Counted from the first letter of the stretch, positions 24,535 to 37,887 are shown. The stretch: DNA of 64,000 nucleotides from Anagrus nilaparvatae (GCA_022575985.1 JAKSXM010000142.1:2666001-2730000); one strand, 5' to 3'. A program made the numbers and translations. The notes: generated by a model not told the origin, from the letters alone.

Positions 24535-24930
24535 AAACAGAGTTTCCCGAATCATTATATAGCCTACGGAAATCATTTTACTTGTGAGAAAAATGTTAAC
24601 TATTAAATTGCCTTGCAATTGAGTCTGGCCCTTCCCCACTATTTGTTTAAATTTAGGTCTGGAAGCAATAACAGAAGTTAAAAATTGGCGCTATTAACGG
24701 AAATTTCTGTAACTTTAGGTCCAGAAATCTGCCAATGAGAGAATGATAAAAATTGCTTTAGAGCGGGGAAGGGTCGGACTCAATACAACCGTAAAAAATA
24801 AAATTGAAAAAAAATGGTAGCTTTGACTGTAAAAATGAAAACTGAAAGACATTATATCTTTTCAACACAGAAGTATAAAGTTTTTCTCGCAATTAAAATG
24901 ATTTATAAAGGCTATTAATCAGAATCTAAT
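24535..24930. repeat. Imperfect palindrome with GC-rich inner arms
   Basis: The inner arms are 'attgagtctggcccttcccc' at about 24619-24638 and its inverted partner 'ggggaagggtcggactcaat' at about 24765-24784. Further out, 'aaatcattttacttgtgaga' (near 24572) pairs imperfectly with 'ctcgcaattaaaatgattta' (near 24886). The pairing continues on both sides, so this is one old hairpin element of roughly 400 bp. Non-coding. Confidence 0.55.
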
Positions 24931-26520
24931 TTAATGAAGCGCTTTTTAAAATCTTACTCGCAAAACCCCTTAGCTTTCCCTGAAAAAATCGTTATAAAAA
25001 TTGAATAATTAATTCCATTAAAGGACCCTAAAAAGATCATGTATAACGTTTTTCAAGGGTTTAGAATAACTTAGACAAAGCCTAAATTGTATATGGCTGT
25101 TTTTTCATCTCAAAATTTTATTTTCAGAAAAAAAATTGTATTTAGGGCAACTAGTCTGAGCTACACTTAGATTTTATATTTTTCAAAAGGATGTACAGTA
25201 CACTTTATTACTATATAAAATTGAAGAATTGTATTTCATGTCACCAAACTCTTCTTTTATTAAATTTTAGAATCTGTCATGGTCAATAAAATTCTTAATG
25301 ATTAATTAAGCATAATAGCGGAGTTAAAGGTGCTTCGATAATTTAATGAAAAATTCGCTTAGCCTTTATAATAACTATTAAATTTCATAAAAAAAAAATA
25401 AATTTTAAAGAAAAGTATGTGTTAAAAAAATTATTTATTTTCATTTCAAATAAAAATAGTTGATTTCTTCAATATTACACACACGTATATATATTTATGT
25501 ATAATTCAGGCTCTTGAGCTAATGGCATTTGATTTATTCTTTAGGTAATGGCATATATATTTGAAAAGGATATTCTGTCATTGAATTTCAGTATCGTTTC
25601 TATGACACCCTGTAATATCGATCGGTTATATATATGAGAACTTTAAATACAACGTGTTGCTTTTCAAGTATAGTTACGTGTCAAAATGAAAATTCTTACA
25701 TAATCATATCTATTTAAAATATATATGAGATTATCCAGATAAGTTTTACAGCGAAAAATTCTACTTGCAGTTTTTAAAGTAAAGGATCAATTTTTTTTTT
25801 TTAGTAATGCTTATTTTCATTTTTTTATATATTTTAATTGAAAATGAAGCAAATCTCATGAAATTTGAAAAGGATAAATAAATTAATATTTTGATAATAA
25901 AATTCCTTGGTGAACAAAAACCCAAATTAAAATAAGATTCTCAAAAAAATTTTTGAGTTACCTGGAATATCCCAAATATATGTTCACATAAATGTCATTT
26001 TCTACGTAAAAAAAATTTTTTAAATAAACAAGCATAATTTAATCTGCAAAATCTAAAAAAATAAAGAATACAAGTAGGTAAATCAATATTTTTTAATAAT
26101 CATTTTATTTCTAAACCTTTCAAAAAAAACAGCAGAATACGTCAAAAAAATTGACATAAATTTAATATTACTTATTGAAATTTTTACAAAAATAAAAAAA
26201 TTTGCATATTATTAGAATTTTATTAGAAATTTATAGTAAAAAATATTTTAAAATAAAAATTTATAAAATAAGTAGAGTTTTTAGGCGAATTTAGTATTTT
26301 TTTTATTAAATTTTAAAACTTCTTTTATTTGTTCCATTCATGAATTTAAATTAAAAAGATATTACATTTTGTTGCTGATTCAGTTAATTTAGATTCCTAC
26401 AGGTAACAAGATGAAAAATATTTGCATGAATTACAAAAAATAACGCACATAAATTTATAGAACTTTTAGACAACACCAAAAAAGTCAAAATTCATTCACA
26501 AACTAATCATTTTATAGATA
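24931..26520. other. AT-rich DNA without genes
   Basis: No supported feature. Confidence 0.5.
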
Positions 26521-26726
26521 TGCTGTAAAAAGTAACTTCCTATTTACGAAAAATTAGTAAATTTTTTAAAAAATTTGTAAATATTCGAAAAAAATCGTAA
26601 ATTTACTAAATTTAGTATATTAACTAAAAATTTGAGTATTTCCGATTTTTTTTTTGTAAATTCTCGAGAAAAATTGATAATTTACTATTTTTTTTCGTTA
26701 AACTAAGAAAGTTACTTTTTACAGCG
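26521..26726. mobile_element. MITE, CACTGTAAAAAG family, copy C (short)
   Basis: Begins TGCTGTAAAAAGTAACTTCC and ends GAAAGTTACTTTTTACAGCG. TA flanks both ends (26519-26520, 26727-26728). About 206 bp. Both termini carry the matching change to TGCTG/CAGCG, which suggests a subfamily, not independent decay. Confidence 0.75.
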
Positions 26727-28030
26727 TAGATTTGTTCATATACCCATAAAATACAATTATTTATAATTTTACAAATTGATAATATATTCATAAATTATAA
26801 AATTTAATACAAATAATAAATGAACTAAAAAGATAATCATCACTTTGTTTATAAAATCGTTCTACCTATTTATTATTCATAAATTTATTATTACAAAATT
26901 TTACATGCAAAATTTTTTCTTTCATATTTTAATAAACTACAAAATAATAATAATAAAAAAAATTTTTTTTGATATATAAAATAGCTTATCAAAAAAAAAT
27001 AAAAAAAATGAAGATATTTATGCACCAGTTGCTTTGATAAATTGCCAATTAACTTCAAAAAAAAAAAAAAAATGTTGCATTTTTTGCTTTATGAAAAACC
27101 ATAAATGATAAACTGTCTTTGTATCTGCAAATTATTATAAAAAAATGTTATTTAAAATTATGTCTTATTTAGTGATAAATCTTATCTCAAAAACTAAATA
27201 TAAATATTTAAGAAAAATAAAAAATGCAAGCTACAAGATTGCATCAGTATAAAATGCAAGTGTAATATATATTTATGAACTTTGGCATGTATGTCACGAT
27301 TTCCTCAGACATAATATTCTTTCATGTTTTTCCACATATGTTGATAATCATTTTTACTTAAATTCTTTTATTTTTTTTTCCAAATAAGTATATCTGTACT
27401 TATTTGCATGTTTAAACAAATTATCGTTTTTTTTTTACTAGTTTTCGTGGACGACTTTATCGACTCATAAAATCGTGTTCAATTTTAAGAAATCAAAAAA
27501 TAAAATAATTCTGCTATTTTTACAATTAAATCTAATCTAAAAAAAAAAAAATTGTAATAATAAAATTATTGATTTAAGAGAAAAATAAAAAAAAATTTTA
27601 AATAATAGTAATAAATGAATTTCTGAAAATTTAAATGCTTTTTAAAATGTAGAGCATGTAAAAAATAGTTTTAAAAATCACGAACCATAAATTATTGTTC
27701 ATTAACTAGGTAAAAAATTAAATAAATAACAAATAAAATATTTCTATGTGGGTTAATTCAGATAATTAGGTACTTTTGTGTCAGTATTTATGTCTAATTT
27801 TTTAGTGGTTTAGGCGACATGTTTGTCATTTTTCTGGCATTCTTTTGATATAATTGTTTTCTATCAGATTTTTAACTCTAAATGAATTTTCATTTTTCGC
27901 TTCCATGACTCGAAATTTTTACTATATTTATCAATATTGAGGATAGTTTTTTATCTCCCGATAATTTTTCAATCAAAATGATTACGTATACGTTAATTTT
28001 AGTTAAAAATGCATGGAAAAAAAATAAGTC
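26727..28030. other. AT-rich DNA without genes
   Basis: Nothing supported. Confidence 0.5.
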
Positions 28031-28105
28031 TAAGACCAGATTTAAACCACGTAATCTCTGCCTGGACTAAAGAAACTTCGCGATAGCCTAATGCACTGCC
28101 AGTTT
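28030..28105 (-). mobile_element. tRNA-like sequence, candidate SINE head
   Basis: On the minus strand, 'tggcagtgcattaggctatc' (28101 down) resembles an RNA polymerase III A box with the D-arm, and 'gtggtttaaatctggtct' (28050 down) resembles a B box and T-arm, about 53 nt apart. A T-rich stretch follows in transcription direction. The cloverleaf does not fold well by eye and no anticodon arm is convincing, so this is not called a functional tRNA. It is most likely a decayed tRNA-derived SINE or tRNA pseudogene. Confidence 0.35.
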
Positions 28106-29755
28106 GATTTCATTTCCAATCCTAAAAAGTTGGAGCAGCTCGAAAAATATGATTATTTTACTACCAATCCAACCGACTTTATACCAATTATATTTAAAAA
28201 AAATCGAGAAATCATAAATTTTTTCGACTAATATATTAAAACTTTTCAGAATGAATTTTTAGAGTTTCTCAAAAAAATATTTCACATAAAAAAAATTAAC
28301 ATTTAAAAATAAGTTTAATAAATTTCCCGGTTAAAATAATTGAAACATTTCATTTATGTAAATATATGAATACAAGCAATATAAATTATCGAGATATTGC
28401 ATAAAAGAAACAAACGTTTTGTTTTCATGAAAACTCGCCCTTTTAACAGTATTTAGTTATGTTTTCCAAACATAATTGCATGTATATAGATTTTTGTATT
28501 TGCATTATATCCCATGTGTATATCAAATAAAACAAAGGCTCTTTGTAATGCTTTTAACGTTTATAAATACTATCAGGTAAATTACTCCTTTAAATATCAT
28601 TATTATTTTTATATTTATTGCTTTGTTATTTGATTATTTTACCTGTTTATATTTTACAAAATAATTGCTTCCTCATTAGTAGTGTCAATAATTTTGCAGA
28701 ATTTTTTTAAAATTAATTTTCTGGTTTTTTAGTTAGTTATCCAAGAATCTTGTTTAAAAATACTGGAAATTTATATAGTAAGTAATAAAATTATGAATCA
28801 GCCCTCCCCCCATCCTGGACTTGTTTACATTCGTACAAAACTGATTTTCCAATTTTGTAAAAACTTTGGCCCCAAAATCTGGAAATTTTTTTAGCTTCGT
28901 TCAAATAAAAAATAATATAATCACGATTTAACCAAACCCCTCCTTTTATTCTTTCACTCTGGTCATTTTTAACAGGTTTATCATTTTCAGGTCTTAGCTA
29001 CTTTGGTAAATAAATCAAACCTAAGAAAAATAAAAATGTCATGTTCAAACACAAGTAAAAGTCTAAAAACAAAAAGATTAATATAAAAATTTTATCAATC
29101 CCAATGAATCAAAATTATAATACAGGATAATATTTTATGAATGAAAATTGAAAATTTTATTAAGAATTCTAAAAATATTTACAATATTTATATTTGTACA
29201 TAAATATACAGTAAAAAAAAAAACTTTCCTATTACTTCCTGCAATTTGTCTTATGAAGCCCTGAGCATTATACAATAAGGATTATAATGTCACATGTTTA
29301 GATTTATCTATTTTAATAATCTTGACAAAATACTTTAATAAGAATATTTATTCGTTTTTATTTTTAGTAAAAATTTTATATTTTCTTTAAAAAAGATGTT
29401 GTTTTTTCTTTGTTTTTATGATTTTTCTGAATATTTTCTTATTTTACTTATTTAATAAATTAATATTTATGAATGAATAATTAAAACTTTTTCATTATAC
29501 GCTGCAAAAGAGATCTATGTTCTTACTTTCGGGTGATATTTTATTCGCTTTTAATTTGTATTTTACATTTTTTATCAGAAATCATTTTTAATAAAACAAA
29601 AATATAATTATTATTTGTTTTATCTACATGCATGATTTAAAGACATTTTAACAATTAGTTTTTGAGAAAATTGATTTTATTTCAAAGTTTTCTATATTTT
29701 AATTTTTCTCAAAATAAACTGATTGCTAAAATGTCTTTATATTATGCACGGTATA
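28106..29755. other. AT-rich DNA without genes
   Basis: Nothing supported. The open frame at 29662-29877 runs into the next repeat. Confidence 0.5.
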
Positions 29756-30178
29756 GGACCCAAAATTTCAAAAATTCACTAACAGTTTTCCAGCATAGCA
29801 AACTTAGAATAAAAATGGTAGTATCTACCAAAAAAGCTTTTTTTTCATTTTGGTATTTTGGGTCCTACAGACTTTAATGGACCCAATCAGGCTTTTTTTT
29901 AAAGCTTAACATGAATAAAAAAGATGTTTTTGGTAACCACTACCAATTTTATTCTAAGTTTGTTGTAGTAGAAGACTGTTAGTGATTATTTGAGATTTTG
30001 GGTCTTACAGACCTACTTTGCATCTACTTTTAGCGTTATCCGGAAACAACGGCCCCAAGAGGACCATTTAGGTCTGTAGGACCCAAAATCTCAAAAGTCT
30101 TCCCTAACAACAAACATACAATAAAAATGCTAGTAACTACCAAAAAAATCTTTTTTTTTTCGGGTCTAAAAAATGGGC
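29756..30178. repeat. Three units of a GGACCCAAAAT repeat in alternating orientation
   Basis: Unit 1 (about 29757-29867) opens 'ggacccaaaatttcaaaaat' and closes 'attttgggtcc', containing 'agaataaaaatggtagtatc'. Unit 2 (about 29868-30013) is its reverse complement, with 'accaattttattctaagttt' and 'gattttgggtcttacagac'. Unit 3 (from about 30090) is in the first orientation again. Each unit is itself terminally inverted, and 'ggtctgtaggaccc' lies at junctions. Non-coding. Confidence 0.55.
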
Positions 30179-32558
30179 CTTGTATTATTTTTTAGCAAAA
30201 ACCGCATCTGGACCTAAAAATAGCTAGTAACCTGTTCTAGTAACCTGTTATTATTGAAAGTTTAAGAAAGTTAGTGCCCCCATTTTTCCAATTCCAAAGC
30301 ATTTCACATTGGCTGATTTTTTTGTAGACCAATCTCTAGTTTTTTGGGTCATTACAAAAATTGTTCATTTATAATTTGTGTTCTCATAAAATGTCTGACT
30401 AATATTACACTATTCTACTGAAATAATATTTTTTAGAATAAAAAAAAAATTAAATTACTTAAAAATTTAATAACTAGCCTTAAATTTACAACACTGAATC
30501 CTTTAATTTATTAATAGCACTAATATTCTGTTAAGATCTATATCAAAAAATGAAAATAAAAATACATTGTTCGTATAGCTAATAAATTTCTATTTAAAAA
30601 AATAATTAAACGCATTTTCCATTAAGTACAAGAGGTATATAAAGATTTATTAAAAAAAGTAAAAAGTAATTTATGTAATAAATAAAGGATAATAAAATAG
30701 AATAGGGGGTAGGTCAGTAAAACCGTAAACTAGAGGTTTTAGATATATAACAATATACCACCGCTACAAGAGTCTAGATATCCAACTATAACATGAACAT
30801 AATTCGTTTAAGTTTATTAAAATATGACATCATACATGCACTTCATGTTAAGTTTAAGTATAAAGATTTATATTTCTTTGCGGTTTTGCTTGTTATTTGT
30901 AGTTTTTTTTGTAGCTAAAGAAATTTATGATTTTATCTGACTCTCCTTCATAGATATTTATTGGTGTATATGGATTAGACATGTTAAAAAATGACTGTCC
31001 TTTTTTTGAATCTATATATATATATTTTCTAAAGACAGCTAACCCCCTCTGTCAAAAATTGAGGCAGCTTAAAAGTATTTTGGTTTCCGGTTCCTTAAAT
31101 TGTGCATACATTCTTTTGTCATAAGCGGCAGTAGACTAAAGATTTATGGATGCAACGTAGTTTTTAAAAATGGATAAAATACGTTTACTTTGACTAAATA
31201 TATGTCTGGAGCAATAGGTGCAAAATAAAAAACTTATAACGGAAAATTGTTATCTAGAAACAAATAATAAGTTTGCCAAATATCAAAAGATAATTTTAGA
31301 AAACCAAGTTACTTTTAAAATTCCGAGTGACTGGCTTGAGAAAGAATCTCCAATATATTTATATCGATAAGTTTTATGTTCGTCGGTATCTATTTTGATA
31401 CTGACGTGGGTATTCTTGAGATACTTCTATGAGTTATGTTTTCAAATTGATTTCACTTAAGTACTGTCCGCATATATCAACGTTGATTACTAGAAAGTCT
31501 CAATGGTTCTTTACGTCACTTATATTGATGTATCAACATTCTGTTTCAAATTTGTATGAAATTTGACTTCTTTAAGCAGAGAAAAGTAGTTAAAAATTTA
31601 CGATAAATTAAATATGTAGCTAAATTATTCGAGTTTCTAAGTCTGAGAAACATTAAAGACAAATAAATTTTTAGTATTTTGAAAATTTTACGATTTTTGA
31701 ATAGTAAAACTTTAAAATAGTTAAATAGTACTAAAATATCACAATAAAAGCATATACTAAATAAAATACTAAAATTTCAAAGAGTTTCCTGGTATAAAAA
31801 ATAAATAATGAAATTGTAAAGATAATTGTAAATTTCAGAAAGTAAGTTTCTGGTCTCTAATAGTTTTTTGCTCAAAAAATAACTGACCAATATAAATAAA
31901 AAAATAATATAATACGACACAAAGCCAGAAAATAAGAAATGACCCAAATTTCATATCTTCCAAAGCAAAGTCAAAGATGTTTAATTGCTATTTAGAGCAT
32001 TTTTTTATGGCTAAGACTAAAAAATTATTTACCATGAAAAGTTAAGAACAAAAGTGCATAATATTAACATTTATCATTAACATTTAATTTATTAATAATC
32101 ATATTGTTTGATTTTACTGCGTATATTAACATATTTTAATACAATAAATAATTAAACTACAGGATTTATTTAATAACCAAATTTACATAACACAACTAAT
32201 AATATTAAAATTTTTCATTAAATTATCAATAATTTCAAGTATTATTTTAACAAATGTTTGATTAAATTATTTATTTATGAATAAAATATTATTTGATTAT
32301 TAGTGATCGATACTTATAGTGAATTATAAATATTGTTTTGTTATTTTACGTAAATTTTTAATTTTTATATTAAAAATTTTTAGTATTATTTTATATATGC
32401 ATGTACGTATAAATTCATTATTTTCAGTGATAAATCATCACGTATATTATTTGAAATTATTTTTTTAAATAATAAATGTAATGGATTTGATATAATACTT
32501 TTTTTTATTATGCATTTATAAACATATTAGAATTTGCCTAATTTTTCAGTTTTACGTA
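30179..32558. other. Gene-free stretch, partly unique-looking sequence
   Basis: 30950-31600 is more complex than the surroundings and shows no repeat partner in the window. I see no open frame, splice signals or homology in it. The remainder is A/T-rich. Confidence 0.45.
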
Positions 32559-32911
32559 CACTGTAAAAAGTAACTTTCTTAGATTTACAAAAAAAATAGA
32601 ATGTTTTCGAAAAATTAGCAAATATACAAAAAAATTTGTGAATTTACGAAAAAAAATTGTAAATTCACAACTATTTTTCGTAAATTTATAACTATTTTTT
32701 GTAAATTTTCGAAAAAAAATTGTAAATTATCAATTTTTCTTGTGAATTCACAAAAAAAAAATCGAAAATATTCGAATTTTTCGATAATATACTAAATATT
32801 TAGTAAATTTTCAATTTTTTTAGAATATTTACAAATTTTTTTGATAATTTACTAATTTTTCGAAAATGTTCTAATTTTTCTGTTAATCTAAGGAAGTTAC
32901 TTTTTACAGTG
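32559..32911. mobile_element. MITE, CACTGTAAAAAG family, copy D
   Basis: Begins CACTGTAAAAAGTAACTTTC and ends GGAAGTTACTTTTTACAGTG, with TA on both sides (32557-32558, 32912-32913). 353 bp, the same length as copy E. Interior palindromic modules as in copy A. Confidence 0.8.
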
Positions 32912-33158
32912 TATAAAATAGTTTTTATTTTTTGGAAAATTACATGAAAATTATTTTAATAGTTCTAAAAACCATTTGTTGTATAATTACTTAATTTTAG
33001 TCTTTTTGTGCTGTAGCCATGAAATAACTTAAAATTCGTTTTCTAAAATACAAAGGTTTAACTTTGGGGCAAGCAGCAATAAAAAAATTTTAGCTCTCAC
33101 TCTGTAAAAAATTCTGAATACATTTTGAATATAAATTATTATTATCACCAATATTACA

Positions 33159-33350
33159 ACCATAATTTATGGCCTAATATGACTATAAATGTTAAACACA
33201 TTATTATGTCCTTAAAAGGATAATAATTTAGCCCTGTTTATGGATCTCCCATGTCCATAAATTCATAAAACAGCAAACACATCAAATTATTACCTACTGA
33301 AGATAATAATTTTTTTCCAACTTACAGCCATAAAATGGCCATAAATTATG
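33159..33350. repeat. ATAATTTATGGCC inverted repeat
   Basis: 'accataatttatggcc' at 33159-33174 is inverted as 'ggccataaattatg' at about 33337-33350, with further short inverted pieces between ('attattatgtcc' and 'ggataataat'). A small hairpin element or diverged palindrome of about 190 bp. Confidence 0.45.
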
Positions 33351-34700
33351 TTAACAATATTTTGACCAATAATTATTTATATTAAAACTAAAATTCAAAA
33401 TTTTTAACAGGGGCAATGATAATAGTCATGGGTCTAGTATATATAGATATATCACTAAATGCATTATAAATTTTTAAAACTATAATAAACATCATATTAA
33501 AAAATATATTAAAATAAAAAGTATAATTAAAAAAAATATTAAACAAATTTTTTTAATTAAAAATGATATTAACTATCATTTATAATACATAAAAACATGA
33601 CAAAATAAAAAATTTCCTGTGGCCTATATATATATAATATAAAACTTAATAAATATAAGAGAAGTCACCATTGCGTTTATAATTCAACTTTTATGGTACT
33701 ATATTTGTAGTAAATTTTGTTTTATAAATAACAGGATGTCAGCTGTCTGTCATAGCTAAAGATTAATTACTTGAAAATGTGTATATAATTTTCTATATAC
33801 AGTTACCCTAAAATGAATCAATACGATACACTGTATCCAACTGTATTTTGATCTATAAATTTTTCTTTTATTAATTTTTTTATTTTTTTTGATTGTATTT
33901 CTCATTATTTTATTATACTTTATTGTATACAAATATCTATAATATTATTGATGCAAAAAGGAAATTGAGAATATGTCAATAAAGTTTTGAATGCACGTCC
34001 TGTTTTTCGGAGATATAAATTTTCTGTTAATCTTTTAGGAAATATCATAAATCTACTATATTCAAAATATATAATTGATTTAAATCTTATTTTTCTATAA
34101 AATTTTTTAACGATTATTTATTTATTTCTCATTCAGATAGTCAATGGTTATTTTGAGCTTAGATTTTTATTTAAATAAAATGCTATTTTAGAGTCAGAAT
34201 TTTACATCTCATATAAGAATAAAATTTACTAACTCTGAATTTTTGTTTTACATGTAACAAGAATTAGGGTAAATGTGATATATTGTAAGTAACACGACGT
34301 AAGAATGAAATTTGAGAGTAGAAAGCTTATACCTATATCTACTTTATAAAACAAAAGGATTAAAATGTCAAAATTTTTTACGTATCTTAAGGCACAAGTG
34401 ACAAAAGGGATTAGGTAGTGGCATTTTGAATTTTATAGTATTATAACTTATATAAAAGCTTGTAAATAAATTAGAATTTTTTTTTATTGCATGGGTTGGC
34501 CAATGAAACGATATAGAGCTAGTTTATTATTGCCCTCTGATTCTATAATTATAATCATAATGCTACTTTTTTTAATTAACTGAAGAAGCTGAAATAATGA
34601 CTGAGACTTGGTATAGCCTCGAAAATTACACAATCAAGGCCAATGTTCATGAACTTAAGAATTTTTCTCAACTGATTTTAATTGTATAAAATAATGATTG
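33351..34700. other. AT-rich DNA without genes
   Basis: Nothing supported. Confidence 0.5.
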
Positions 34701-35403
34701 CTCCAGTCAAAATACGGCGGGGGGGGGGAGGAATTGCACTTACAGTTGCGAATATAAGATTTGCTCTAGAATAGGTATTTTGGATCGCTGAACACGAAAA
34801 TTGGGGTCATTTAGCTAACACCCTTTTTAGGGGTAGTTTTAGCTAAATTAAGAGTGAAATATTAATTTTTCATTTAAAAATCTATGAAATTCGTTTTCAG
34901 CGACCCAAAAAACCCTTGTTGACCTAATCTTGACGCAAAAAGTGCAGAAACAGCAAAAACACCCCTTTTGGGGGTAGTTTTCTGTAATTTAGGGGTTATA
35001 TATTAATTATTCATAAAAAAATTCATGTAAATCGTTGTTAGCGACCCATAAAACCCTTGTGGACCAAATCTAGCCACAAAAAGTGCGAAAACACCCATTT
35101 TAGAGGGTAGTTTTAGCTAATTTAGGGGTTTAATATTAATTTACCTTAAAAAATCATCAAGAATCTTAATTAGCGACTCAAAAAACCCTTGGAAACCCAT
35201 TCTTAGATAAATCTATTGACTCAGAACGCGATGACATCAAAAATACCCCCTTTTGGGGGTAGTTTTTGCAAATTTAATGGCGAAGCGCAATTTTCTTTAC
35301 CAAATGACCCCGATTTTTGTATTCAGCGATCCAAAAAACCTATTCTAGAGCAAATCTCATATTCGCAACCGTAAGTGTAGGCAAACCCGTATTCTGACTG
35401 GAG
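34701..35403. mobile_element. CTCCAGTCA family element, copy 3 (best preserved)
   Basis: Starts CTCCAGTCAAAATACGG and ends CCGTATTCTGACTGGAG; TA follows the right end, and the left flank has TG. The terminal arms match for about 110 bp, including 'gttgcgaatataagatttgc' and 'ctctagaataggtattttgg'. Between the arms are about four ~140-bp modules with 'cgacccaaaaaacccttg', 'aacaccccttttgggggtag' and 'atttaggggttatatattaa'. About 703 bp. The left arm contains a ten-base G run. No coding capacity. Confidence 0.8.
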
Positions 35404-36534
35404 TAATACCTTTCCTAACCTTTCACCTTCACCCCATTTTTAGGTATATTACAGCTTAGTAGGGGAAAAAAACGTTAGATTCTGAAAGAGCATGACATTT
35501 AACTGTAACTTTTTAGCCACGTATCTATAAGGGAAGATACTTATTTTTGCTCACTACCGAAAATCTCCGCTTCTGCGTTTATGAGTTTAAATAGTTTTCC
35601 AAATTCGAGGGACTGCAATCCCATTTTGATACACAAAAAGAGGTTTGAACCGCTCAAGTCGGTTATAGTAGGAACCGAATATTAATCTTACCATAAGAAC
35701 TGAAAATGTTTATGCTAGAACCGAGATTCACGTTTCTAAAAACTAGTAAAAAACCTTCTCTTAAAAAATTATTATTTTTTTTAAAATCAAAATTAGTAAC
35801 AAATATGTTTATTAATTTAATGTACGCGATTCATAAAAGAAATGTAAAATATATTCTTGTAACTAATTTTGACTTTGAAAAAAATAATAATTTTAATAAT
35901 AATAATAATAAAGATTGTTTTTATGTCAGAGTGATTCACCGAGTTGAATTCCAGAGTGAAGTTCTTATATAGAATTCAGAGATCATTTCACTTGCGAGAA
36001 TGGATTGTGAAAATTATAAAGTATATAATTATATAAAAATTTAAAATATTATCAGCATAATAGCGTCAAATGTAATATATCAATAAATATCTGTCAATTC
36101 CATTTAAGAAAATTTTATCCCAAAATAATTGAAATTTATATGTTTTGAGATATGTATTTCAAAAGATTATAATTAATTTAAATACTACTTTCTCAATAAT
36201 TTATAATCCGACGATTCAGCTGTATTTAATTGTAAATTAACATTTCAATATAATATATTCCTAAACAACTAATTTACAGACAATAGTTTATTGGGACTTT
36301 ATACTTAATTGACATAGTTTGTAATGTATCAAATATGTTTAGAATATTACACACATACATAAATTGATTTTAACACTGAATACCATTAAAACTAAATTCT
36401 AAAATATGTTATTATTATTGTTGTATTTGCAATTCAGATGATCATTTTAGATAAATCAAAATTAACAATTAGCACCTTAAATTTATTCATAACTTTTAGT
36501 TAAATAAATTATTTTATCTATCAACTTTAAAGTC
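35404..36534. other. Gene-free stretch
   Basis: 35404-35720 is slightly more GC-rich with no repeat partner. The open frame at 35706-35972 is Asn/Lys/Phe-rich, includes an (AAT)n-encoded Asn run and has no recognisable domain; not called. Confidence 0.45.
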
Positions 36535-36887
36535 CACTGTAAAAAGTAACTTTCTTAGATTTACAAAAAAAATAGAATTTTTTCGAAAAATTAGCGAATT
36601 TTCAAAAAATTTTGTAAATTATCGAAAAATTCGAGAATTTTCCATTTTTTTTTTTGTGATTTTACGAAAAAAGTTGCAACTATTTTTTGTAAATTTTCGA
36701 AAAAAAATTGTAAATTATCAATTTTTCTTGCGAATTCACAAAAAAAAATCGAGTTTTTCGATAATATACTAAATTTAGTAAATTTACGATTTTTTTCGAA
36801 TATTTACAAATTTTTTTGAAAATTTACTAATTTTTTGAAAATGTTCCAATTTTTTTTTTTAATATAAGAAAGTTACTTTTTACAGTG
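36535..36887. mobile_element. MITE, CACTGTAAAAAG family, copy E
   Basis: Begins CACTGTAAAAAGTAACTTTC and ends GAAAGTTACTTTTTACAGTG. 353 bp. The flanking dinucleotides are TC and TT, so the TA duplication is mutated or the insertion is older. Confidence 0.75.
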
Positions 36888-37887
36888 TTTGTGTTTATTT
36901 TTGCTAAATATTATTCCAGTTATTTTTATGTAAATTTTTTAATATTCAATAAAAACAAAAAAAAATTGAATAACATCTGCTAAAATTTTGTTTTTTTTAA
37001 CGTTTAATCGAATTATGAAAAAAAGTGTATATTTTTTCTCTTCAAAGTACTAACTTACAGAAACTTAAAATTTGAAGTAAAAGCTTTTTTTTATACTATC
37101 AATCAGTATTACAGTGCAACACAATAGCATTATACAATAAATGACACAAATAACATTATATTTTAAGCTTTATAGGTTTTTTTTATATATAAGAAAGCAA
37201 GTAATATTATATATAAAAAAAAAACTAAAAAATTACATTTTTTCAAAAAAGTAAATATTTAACGTCAAAAACAATATATAAAAGTTAAAAAAAAAAGAAA
37301 TAAAGAATGATAATAATTTTTTCTTACTATAAACTGAAGAAAAAAGGGAAAGAAAATGTATATGACACTAAATATCTCATGGAAAGACAAAAGGAAAACA
37401 TAAAAATGCTATAAAAATTTATACATACTCAGCATATATATGTACCTATAAATTTATCATTTTATTATTTTAAAATTAAAGTTTTGAAAAAATATGTATC
37501 TGCGTAGATATTATTTGGCTAAAATTACATCGAACAAAATCGTAAAGTCTAACCGAGAATAATTTTTTACTCCTGTGTATTTCTTAGTCCGATACCATAG
37601 TGTTAGTTAATGCTTCAGCAATGTTAAATACATCGAAAAATTTTAAATGCAATATAAAATGGATTAAAAGATTCTAAATCGATTTTGAAAGTTTTATTCA
37701 TTTTCCGATGGCATGTTTTCAGAGTTGCTGATCATATAATTTTGTTGTTCACATTTACTTCTATTTCTGATGATTTTAGTACTGAAGAGACTTCAAGACC
37801 TATTATGAATCATGTTATGCGTCTGATGATTTCATAATTTAAACTTCATTTTATTAACTGGATACACAATTTTTTTGGTATTTTATC
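36888..37887. other. AT-rich DNA without genes
   Basis: Nothing supported. Confidence 0.5.

Noticed and set aside
35640..35700. Box B-like GGTTCAAACC on the minus strand near 35645 as a tRNA
   Set aside because: No box A at a suitable distance and no cloverleaf.
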